From: Rostrohypoxylon terebratum
Lineage: Eukaryota > Ascomycota > Sordariomycetes > Xylariales > Hypoxylaceae
DNA length: 64,000 nucleotides
Direction of reading: 5' to 3'
NCBI GenBank assembly: GCA_022497145.1
Contig: MU385865.1
Location: 372,001 to 436,000 of the forward strand
Position 1 is the first letter of the stretch. Every line of letters starts with the position of its first letter. A program made the position numbers and the translations under genes. This document shows, piece by piece, positions 21,943 through 32,200 of the stretch. The notes below the pieces were generated by a model, which did no database searches, was not told where the DNA came from, and saw nothing but the letters and a program-made list of their open reading frames with translations.

Positions 21943-24900
21943 ATGAGTCCCCGCAAACGTGCAAAACCGAACCCCTCTGTCAAAGAGAATAGCGATGTGA
22001 GCCTGCGCAACGGCAGTGTTGCGTCACAGGCATCCGGAGCTCCAGGCCGTTCTATGCAGTCCACGACGGGACATCGATCGGAGGTATCTACATCCACAAA
22101 ATCCAATGACGTAAAACAGGTATACAATCTACAGATCATTCAAACAAGTATCATCATATCCTAATACCTGTTACTGACTGAAATGTGCAATGTTATAGGT
22201 GCGCAAGTCGCGAAGTTGGTATGGTTCTTGGCCACAAGTGCCTAAGTCGTCAGCTTCAACCCAAGTCTCACATCAAAATATAATGGGCGGAACTCTACGT
22301 CCTCGTGCGTCGCCCGACTTCAGCCGCTTTGAGTCCAAGAAGGACAACGTTAATAGCGAGTCCGATAGCCAATCCATTAAAACCCTAGCTAAGATATCCG
22401 AAACAAACATGCCACCCAAGCAGGATGATGCCAAACCTATGAAGCTACAAGAAACAAGTGAGACTGATGGTCCTGATGCGAACCGTGGAAGTGATGCCTT
22501 GGAAGACCTGCCGAAAGACCAAGATAACCCAGACACAAATGCAAACAAAAACACAAATAGCAATGGGAGCCAACCATTGACAGAAGCCACGCAACAGCCT
22601 CAAAGCTCTTCGGGCTGGTTAGGAGGGTGGTTTGGTAGGTCCTCAGTACCGGAAGCAGCTGTACCGAAGGATGATAAGATGGATATCGATCCGCCTAAAG
22701 AACCTGAAAATACCGAATCCGGAGATGCGCAGCCTGATACTTCTCAGCAACCTCCTTCGGAGCCAAGCCAAGCGTCTGTTGAGCCTACTCAACCTACCAA
22801 GCCTACAAGCTCGTGGTTTGGATATTGGTATTCGACACCACCTGCTATACCAAATGATTCTGCGCAGACGACGACGGAAATTAGTGTAGCCCAGAAACAG
22901 AAATCTACTTCAGAGGAGACACCGGACGTAGTGATGGAAGATGCTCCGCCTTCGCAACTGGCAAAACCAAGTCAGCCACCTGCTAGTTCGACGTGGGCTT
23001 TTTGGTCAAGAGATACAAGCCAAAAGAATACAAAAAAGGCTGTTGTGGCGGAGGCAGGCGAGTTGGCTGTCATTGGTGATGGTTCGGAAGCGAACCCGCG
23101 ACGGTCGACAAGTCTCGAGGTTAATGCAAATCTACCACCCGTGAAGGAGTCTTCCATTAAGGGTTCAAAGGCTCCCAAAGAAGCGCCTCTTCGGGTAGAG
23201 TCGATTAAAAGAAATAAAAGGGGACGCCCTCAATCTTTGGATATGGACGAGCCCTTATCCAGACCAGACACACCCCATTCCGACATCTCTACAAAGACCG
23301 CCCCAGCAAAGCCGGCCACGCCAAATTCAAGCAAGTCTTCTGCGCAAAACTTGCTTTTGCCATCTTTCCGTAATACATACCACATGAAGAATAACCCATC
23401 AATCATAAGGCAAATCACACAATTGCTCTTGCGAACGCAACAACCTCCTGCGAATCACGTCTTCCTTGTTAAAGAACCGCCGAAGATCAAGAAAGCTGTC
23501 GCTATTGGAATACGGTACGTACGAACATGTCCTACACCTGATTCATATCATCTAGCTAATAGAGACTAACGCATTCCTAGTATGTCTTCATCTTTTCTTC
23601 ATTTCCATGTTTTCCATCTTTGTAGTTGGACTTCACAACATATTGTGGGGTTATGACACATTATATGAGATACTAATACATCGTAGATGGTCTTTTCCCC
23701 GCTTCATATCTTCGGCCAATGATTGGGCAGCCGACGGGCACTTCTATCCGATTCGCAAACCATTGTGCTGAGGCCATACGGAGATGGACCGAGAGCCATG
23801 GATGTGGCGAATGCGAGATCGAAAAGATTGCTCTTGAAGGAGAGGGCAAGATCGCAGAACGAGTTGACAACCTCTGGAAACTCCTTTTAAACTGGATAGA
23901 ACATATCCGTGGCGCCGATCTCATCGTTTTAGCCTGCCATTCGCAAGGAGTACCTGTCGGCCTAATGCTGCTCGAGAAACTGATCGATTTGGGTATTATC
24001 ACTCGATCTAAGATCGGCGTGTGCGCTATGGGTTAGTAGACGAATTGCCAGTAACCAACATAACGTTTGTGACTGACGTGGGTGGTTAGCCGGAGTTTCG
24101 CTTGGCCCTTTCCCCGACTACAAATCCGGCATGGGTAGTAAGTAATACCTAAGACGTGACGACCTCCGTCAACATTTCCTTTAAATTATCTACAGCTATT
24201 TAGCTCGGTGGATGGCGGTTGCTAACTAAAGTTGTCATAGTGTTGATGGGTTCTGCCGCTGAACTATGGCAGTTTGCCGATCCGGACAGCGAAATATCGA
24301 AAAGATACCAGCATGCTCTTGAAGCTGTTGTGTCTTACGGCGCTCGTCTCACTGTGAGTCATAGTTATATACATCGTCCTTAGGAAATACTAAGTGTCAT
24401 AGTACATTGGCAGTATCGACGATCAACTGGTTCCCATGGAGTCGGCAATCTATACGCCCGCCTCGCATCCTTACATTTATCGTGCAGTGTTTATAGATGG
24501 ACGTGTCCACGCCCCTGATTTCATTGCTCATTTAGTTGGGTTTGCTCTGAAACTACGGAACCTGGGAATATCTGATCACGGGCTCATTCGCGAGCTTTCA
24601 ATTCCGCTTGCTGGCAGTCTCTACTCTGGTGAGGGCCATTCGCGGCTTTATGATGACGAGCAAGTTTACGAGTAAGTTTTAGCAGACGATTCGGAGTTGA
24701 GCGTTGCTAATGTGGACGCTGTAGTCTAGCAATATCGCATGCCTTAGAGACGACTAATGTGTCTAATGTACCTTGCCGAATCCAGAAGCCCGAAAAACTG
24801 GTAAATCCTAACCCCTTCTTGTTACCTTGGATCATGCGTGGGTTGCTAGAAGAAGAATTTGTCAAGACGGAATTATACTCGGAGACGACCGAGCTACTGA

Positions 24901-24983
24901 AGCAATTCGATGATTGGACGCCCAGCAACAAGGCGCTCAAAGATGTCAAATATAGGCTAGAGGCGGTTCGGTCAAAACTTTAA
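21943..24983 (+). CDS. YML020W-like protein with alpha/beta-hydrolase fold and Trp-rich motifs
   Basis: Function unknown; related to yeast YML020W, conserved across fungi. Seven exons: 21943-22119, 22199-23513, 23687-24031, 24090-24137, 24241-24353, 24403-24671 and 24725-24983, giving 841 residues. The first 430 residues are disordered and polar, and carry four aromatic motifs: SWYGSW (about 65), GWLGGWFG (about 198), SWFGYWYS (about 263) and TWAFWS (about 323). The C-terminal half is a hydrolase-like domain: HGLFPASYLRPMIGQPTGTS, a nucleophile-elbow motif CHSQG (Ser583) and the GSIDDQLVP loop with a likely acid. The exon 2-3 join works in frame only through a twin intron (separate entry). 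The other introns are ordinary GT-AG and phase-consistent. Whether it is an active hydrolase is not shown. Confidence 0.88.
23514..23686 (+). other. Spliceosomal twin intron (stwintron, donor interrupted between bases 1 and 2)
   Basis: Exon 2 ends at 23513 (ATA C). Base 23514 is the G of the external donor. The internal intron, 23515-23580 (66 nt), starts GTACGT, has ACTAAC about 11 nt before its end, and closes with CCTAG. What follows, TATGTC at 23581, completes the external donor as G|TATGTC. The external intron then runs to 23686 (107 nt once spliced), with ACTAAT before ATCGTAG. The product codon is C|AT, giving the family's conserved His-Gly. A single intron from 23515 to 23686 would shift the frame to an early stop. 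Confidence 0.88.
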
Positions 24984-26205
24984 TATTGGTGATGCCTACA
25001 CCGAGCTGTTTAGAGGAGAAGTGAGCGGATAGTTTACACTTGCTTTTGGGAATCGGGCTTGTCATTGAAAGCATGCGAGGAGTTTACCTGGTACAGGTTG
25101 GGGAAATACACGGAGGATATCCTCTTAAGAATTATGAGGACATAACCAGAATGTATAATTATGAACTGCAGTGTACAGTTATACACTCACATAACATGTG
25201 GCGAAGTCGACTTTGGGCCCTTTTTGAAAGTTGGGTAGGTAAGTTGTTGGGTAAGTTGACTTTCGAGAGGCTCCAGAGTCCAGAGGGTCGAACTGAAATG
25301 AGAAGCTTGTAACATATTGGGATGGACGGCTCCACTGATCAAATCAAGTCGCGGAAACTGCGGGACGGGAGTAACCGAAGTTTGCTCATTTTATATCGTA
25401 CTACTGCTATTACTGCTTCTTCCTCATAACGGTGTAATCAATAAACTTAGATTTACTAGATTTACACGCTATATCCATGAAACTGTTGAATCGAAGAAGT
25501 CTCGAGTCTGTGACTGCCAATAGTGAAGGCAGGGTTAGGGCGCACTCCTAAAATCTTACTAGGTACCTATTAACTTTGACTTCCAGGGATGGTCCGGAGC
25601 TATGGATCTCGGTAAGTACCCTCTAAAATAAGGGTCAGGTAGGCAGGTAGATACTAGTATCTAGGACCTATCCAGGGGGGAAACCGCTATTACCGTTATT
25701 AATACAAGACACCTATAACGGTTAGCGCAAGAATTCCACCAATGCGGCTGCATTGTGACGTGCATGTCCTTAGTAATTCCTCCCTATCAGAAAGAAGCTG
25801 AGAACACTAAGCATATCTTCTCCTGTCGTTTTGTTGCCTTTTATCCAACAACATTGCTTTGTCAATTACAGAATAGCTCGTGCCATTGCCCGGTTGGCTC
25901 ATAGTTATTTCGAGATCCACCTACGCACGCACCCCATAATTCAGTACAAATATTGCAAGGGCAAGCGTTAGAGGAACAAAGCTGATTCGTGTCTCAACGC
26001 CATACGTACTCGTGACCCTGACAAGCAACGAAAGTAACGAGATGGACCAGAGCTCGATACTCGGATGATGAGGCGAGCGAAAGCATCTGACGCGATATTG
26101 TAAGGATCAAAGAGAAGAATCATACTATTGTCTGTTTAAGTATGCTGATATTCAATTCGTAAGCCAGCAACGCGGGACGCGCGCCGTGCTCGAGGCGTCT
26201 TCGCC
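24984..26205. other. Intergenic, promoter of FMP27
   Basis: No gene seen. It contains an inverted repeat (ACCGTTAT at 25692-25699, ATAACGGT at 25715-25722) and short upstream ORFs before the FMP27 start. Confidence 0.5.
26142..26162 (+). promoter_or_regulatory. Short upstream ORF before FMP27
   Basis: ATG CTG ATA TTC AAT TCG TAA, six codons, ending 43 nt before the FMP27 ATG. A second, 12-codon one beginning with ATGATG lies near 26066. Whether they fall within the transcript is unknown. Confidence 0.35.
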
Positions 26206-29200
26206 ATGGCACTCCTTAATACAACTTTCATATTCGGCGTCCTCGTCGTCATCTACCTCTCGTCCTTTGTCCTCTTCGCCGTCATTCGAATACTTTCCGG
26301 CGTATCCATACAACGTATAGGATATTTCTCCCTGAGGCGACTAGCTTACACACCTAAAGATGGTGTCAAGATCGAGATTCGAGGCCTTGGACTTAATCTT
26401 CATCGCCCGACATTCTCTCAACCCACATGGCTAAGCATTGTCGTGAGTGAGCTTACCGTAACTCTAGACTTCAAGATACTCGAGGGCCAGAAGAAATCCG
26501 GCATCGATTCGAGCGAGAGCGAGAGCGAAGACGAGAAAGCCAAAGGACCGCAATCGACGAATGCTCTACCTAAAAACAAACCTAAGCGGGTCAAATTCGA
26601 GGCCGCCCGTAGTGCTACTTGGAAACAACTTATGACAATCAAAGAGAGGATCAAGAAGCTACACCGAAATGTACGTTGGATCCGTCTAGTCGACTTCGTG
26701 GCAACCGATTCAACGCTCAATATTGTGGATGCCGGAAAAGTGCAATTTGGTAGCTTCACTATCGCCTTGGACACAAGGAATCGCATGGTCGATCGCGCAC
26801 GTTTCTTCTTCCAGACCAGGTCCGATAAACAACGCCAACAACACTCTGCCGAATGGATCGTCACTCTACGGAGCGTTCTATTCACAGATAAGGGCAGTGC
26901 TGAAGCTATTGAAGTGTTGGATAGTGCTACGTTGAATGTACATGGATTCCTCTACGACCAGCTCGACGGGCTCCGAGATGCGGCCATCGCCTTGAAACTG
27001 GGTAGGGTGCATGTTCCCTATGACGATGTTCGCAATTGTCTCGAGCGATTCCAGAAATCTAGGCGTCAATATCCACCTGCGTATAGGAATGTCGAGTCTA
27101 TTGAGGTATCGGTTGATAAGGTCATCCAAGAAATTGATACGCCCGGCAGCACTGATCAGGAATTGATGCAAACCGTGTCTGATTCTAAAGAGTTTGTGAG
27201 CTCTATTCTACGTGGGGTTAAGGAAGTGCAATTTGCGGTGAGCTTTGTCAGTCTGACGAAGAAGGTCGATGCTGTGAAGTCGGCCGGCTCTCCTTTGCTC
27301 CTGAATGCCTCGATGAAAGAGGTTGGTATCGACCTACATCGATTAGACCCCAAGTCACCGGCACATCGCATGTATTTCCCTTCAAAGGATATTGCTCACG
27401 AGGCTTTGGCTGCGGCGCTCTCAATCTCTATTGGACTTGACGATGGCCACGGCAAACCGGAGCGGGTCGTATACATCCCTATGGCTACTACGACCGTAAA
27501 GACTACCTTGCCTTCGAAAACCGTGGAACTGTCGGATGTCGGAAGTGCTGAAGAGAGAAATGCCAACATTCTTTTCGCAAACTCTGTCGTCACATCGCCC
27601 TCTGTCGATCTAGATCCGAAGCATTTGCCGGTACTTATCGCTCTCCTCCGTCCTCAACCGAAGGCGCCGAAAGCGCACGTAGAGCAGAGGCATAGGCTGA
27701 TCTCTCGCCTACTACCTAAAGCTAATGTTAAGTTTTCTATGCATGAACCAGTCATAAGAATATCCTTGCCTCCGGTCGCGAAGACGAATGAATCAGACGA
27801 TTTCGACTTGATCATCTCATCTATCTCATCTATCTCTCTTGACCTCGAATCTTTCCACTCCGCTGTCGAGGACTTGCATTATTCTCTAGTGTCGTCTGTG
27901 CGTCTCCAAACTCATCATCTGTACTATCAAACCGCCCAAGGCAGTCGCTTTGATCTGATGGACACAGAATCATTTGACCTCAAAATCCAAGTCTCGGCAA
28001 CTCCCGATGTTCACGTTATTGCCAGTGGGAATCTTCAGACCTTTGCAGTCCGGATGACTCGTCCAGAGATAACGAAGGGGTTGCGTCAAATAGTTCGCCA
28101 GCTGAAATTGGATGTTGAGCCGGATAAACGAGTCGGATCGAGGTCGCAGAAGCCAAAGAAGAACGTGGTTCGAGCCCTGCCACATTGGTTACTTCACTTT
28201 AACGTGCAGGTTGAAGACTTCAGCGCTGAAATCACTGGTATTGACGATGATTTCCCAGGTCATACCAGGGGTGTCGTATTGCAGATGGATTCCTGGTCGG
28301 CCGAGTATCGAGCTCAGCGATTGGATGCACTCCGGCAACGTCCAACTTCTAGGAGAAGAACAGCCAGCCGGTCTTTTATGCCTGATGCGGAATTCTTGAA
28401 GGCAATCTCCACGCCACCGTCCCCAAGGAAAAAGCTACAGAGCAGCGGCGATGGACGCAGGCTCACGGTTCATACACGAGGGCTAGAGGCTTTCATAGTG
28501 GAAGGGCCTGAGAAATGGGAAGTTGAGCCATTTGTCCAAATACCACGTTTCGAGATAGCACTCTCGACGCATAGTGATGGACAGGGTCCTGTATTACATG
28601 TTCATTCGCACATAAGAACCATCCTTCTCCGCTATTCACTGTTCCGACATTATTCAGTGGGTGTCGCCATTATGGTCTTGCGCCAGGCCTTTATCAGAGG
28701 GCCAGTACCACAACGCCCAGCGCCACCAACGAGTCCGAAAACTCCCAAGACCGGATTTCTTAGCCCTCCGCTCGTATCACCAGATTCTCCTATTGCTGGT
28801 CAGATGGATGATTTTCCTCGGCATCATAAGGAGTTCGTCACGTTTGACATCAAGGCTGCGTTGATTCAGATCAAGGCCGAAATGCCTTCCGATCCTCCTT
28901 TGATGCTACAAATCTACGACACAGAGGCTGGTCGTCACAGATGGTCGCCGCCATTTTTCTTTTCGAAGCTGGTGCGCCTTTATGCCGGTGCACCTCGAAT
29001 GCGTGGCGTTTGGGCACGCATTGCGAGTATCAAAACAATTCGTTTGGACTATCGCCAATCACGGAGGAAGACATCCACGGGCGGTTTTCATGATGAAAAA
29101 ATGTTCGATATCGTCAACGATGCTATGCGATTAGCTGTACCTCATGAACTCATTATTAGTATGATATCTGACAACATTATCAACGTGATCAAGGCGAGTG

Positions 29201-32200
29201 AACAACTTGATCACCGCTTCAAGACCGGAACGAATGAATACATCCTGGATAAAGCACCGGAAGGCCCGAAGAATGTCCCAAAGATATCGTTGAGAACTCG
29301 TATACTACTGTTCGAGCTTGAAGACGGCGCTTTTGAATGGAAATTAGGCCTTATTTACAGAGCCGGGCGTGTTGAGCAACTTCAACGACTTGCCAGAGAG
29401 GAGGCATATCAAGTTAAGGTGAAGAAGATCCACGAGGAAGAAATGAGAAAAGAGTCTGAGCGAATCCGCAATCGATCGGTAATGACGAGAGGAAGGACGA
29501 CCACCTCGAATAATTCTTGGGATCGTAGCAAGAGTGAAGACGGCCTTTCGAAATTTGGGCGTGACGAGCGCTCTAGTAGCGAGGCTCCTGCGAGTAGGAA
29601 TCCCCGATATGACCCAGAAACGATTCGCGGTATGAGTGGTAGAGCCCATGTGTCGGTTCAGGAAGCCAGACTCAAACTTCACGAGCACAACGCACAGAGT
29701 TGGAAGAAACGTATCGACCGCAACTATTTGATGGCAAAGAATGGGATGAAAGAACTCCGTGGTCTCTTCTGGGGTCCAGATCAGATTCCCGACGACCTCG
29801 AAGATAACGAGAAAATACTCGAGGTACCGCAACGACCGGCGCTAATGGGGACGGTTATAACAGATTTACACGTGTTGATTGACAAGCCTTCATTCCCAAT
29901 CCATAAGCTACCCGACTTTCTCCACAGCGTCGGAAAGGGTATGCCAAAGGACATGAAATATTCTCTTCTCGTTCCCATGAATGTTCAGATTAACATGGGT
30001 GAAGTGCGAGTTAATCTTCGTGACTACCCTCTACCCTTACTCCATGTTCCCGCCATTAAATCTGGGCAGTCGTCGAAACTTGCAGCTCTATCTCTCAAGA
30101 CAGATTTTGTCATTGCAGAAGAATTCCGTGGCAATGAATCTACCCGCAGGATCAAAGTCCAGATTACTCCACCAAGTAGTCTAGAGCCAGGAATGCCGAC
30201 CGGAAGTTTCGCCATTGATGTTCGCCGCACAATCGGACCAGTCAAGTCCTATTCAGATATGAATATAGACATCAACACTGCACACCCTACGAGAATCACA
30301 TGGGGTCCTTCGTACCAACCAGCTATTCAAGACATGATGATGGTTATTGAGTCGTTCACGAAACCGCAGCTAGATCCTTCGGAAAATGTTGGTTTCTGGG
30401 ACAAGATCAGGCTAAATTTCCATTCCCGGCTTCGAGCTTCATGGAAGGGAGACGGCGACGTGCATCTTGCCCTTAAGGGCACGCGTGATCCTTATAATGT
30501 CACTGGAAATGGTGCTGGGTTCTTGATGTGCTGGCGGAACAATGTCAAGTGGGATGTGCATACTGATGACGACCCAAAGAAATTCATGGTGGTTGACAGC
30601 GGCGAGTACGTACTTGCTATACCAGATTACAGCCACCAGGCCAGAGAGGAATCACGCCGAGTTGGAGAGGACGATAGCGTGAGGAGCGAGAACAGCTTCA
30701 AGTCGGGCGCGTCATTTAAGAAAGTTGTCATGAAGGTATCGGGTAATGTTCAATGGATGGCTGGCCTTGTTTTCGAGCAGGCTATTGAAGATGGAAAGCG
30801 AAATTTCGACTTCAAGCCACATTACGAAGTTGTATTGAAAGCACCCCAACATGCCAAGCCCGAGAGTGACTCGCTCCCCTACGATGCCTTCCGTGGCTTT
30901 AGAAGCGAGCACATACATCTTTCCCTCGCCATCAGGGCACCGGTTGATCGAAACTGGTCTACATCGGAAGCTCAGTTATCGCGGAGCTATAACACCGTAC
31001 ACTTGACTCCTCGGTTTTTTACTCACTTCTTTGCTTGGTGGTCTCTGTTCAGTGGACCAATGTCACTTCCTGTCCGCCAGGGAACTCTTTGGCCTGGACG
31101 AGAGAAGAACAGTAAAAAATTCGGAAGGCATCTGGGAACCATTAAGTATAACCTTCTCTTGGCCCCCTTGTTCCTTAGCCATGTTTACAAGCACAAGGAC
31201 GTCGAAGACAATTCCGAGAATACTGTCTCAGCCACTGGCATCAAAGTAAGATTCGATAGCTTCATGCTCGATATCCATCAACGCCGAGAAGAGTTTAACA
31301 CACGGGACATGGGTCATAAGACCAATGGCCGAACAACTGGCATGAAGATCCACGCAGCCCAACTCGATCTTGTATCCGCAGATGTTCGTGCGGTTTCTGC
31401 TAGTATGAGAGGCACGACTACTGAGGCGATTAAGAAGAATTCGGTTGCGACGTTAATGACACAGCAAGAAAATGACAGTACAAATATTTCCCACTTTAAC
31501 ATCCCTGACGAAGATTATAGTTGGGTCGATATGGATGATTTTGTGGAACTTGACTGGATCCTCCCTTCGGAGCCAAACCCGGACACGAGGATATTGCCGC
31601 TGGCATATGCTCCGCGCGTCACTTACTTCAGACAGACTGATATTGGTGGGACAATAGATGGAGATCCGGACCGGACGAGTCCTTTTGGGCATGAGCCTAC
31701 TCATCTTTGTATAATGAGCCAAGATGATGACCCCAGGAGAGTCCAATATGACCTCATCCAGTCCCGTTTGGAGCAGCTACAAACACAAATCACTACCAAT
31801 GCACGCAATATTCTCGATGCCAAAATGCGTATGATCGAAGATAATGGCAATAACCCTGACATCAAAGCTGAGTTTGACATGCTGAGCAAACATGCCTATG
31901 TCCTAAAAGATAAGCTAGCATTCATGGGAAATATGTTGGAGCAGGTAGCTATCAAGACATCGCAGGATGCGCAACGCGCCCAGGACGATTCCGGGTCTAC
32001 CAGCCATGAATCGAGAGAGTGGATTGACACCGGCGACGGCAAAGTTCAAGTACCATCCGGAACAGAATTCGCCAGCGACTTCAAGAATCGGTTTGTCGTT
32101 CACAATATCCAATTGAAGTGGAATAACCTGTTGCGGAATATTATCCTGCGATACAGCCACCAAGTCAGCCAGCGGCGTGGTTTTGTCTACTATCTATCTA

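Noticed and set aside
23514..23515. One-base frameshift or sequencing error at the exon 2 end of the YML020W-like gene
   Set aside because: The twin-intron model explains the phase exactly with two full sets of splice signals, and the same pattern recurs in the AA9 gene.
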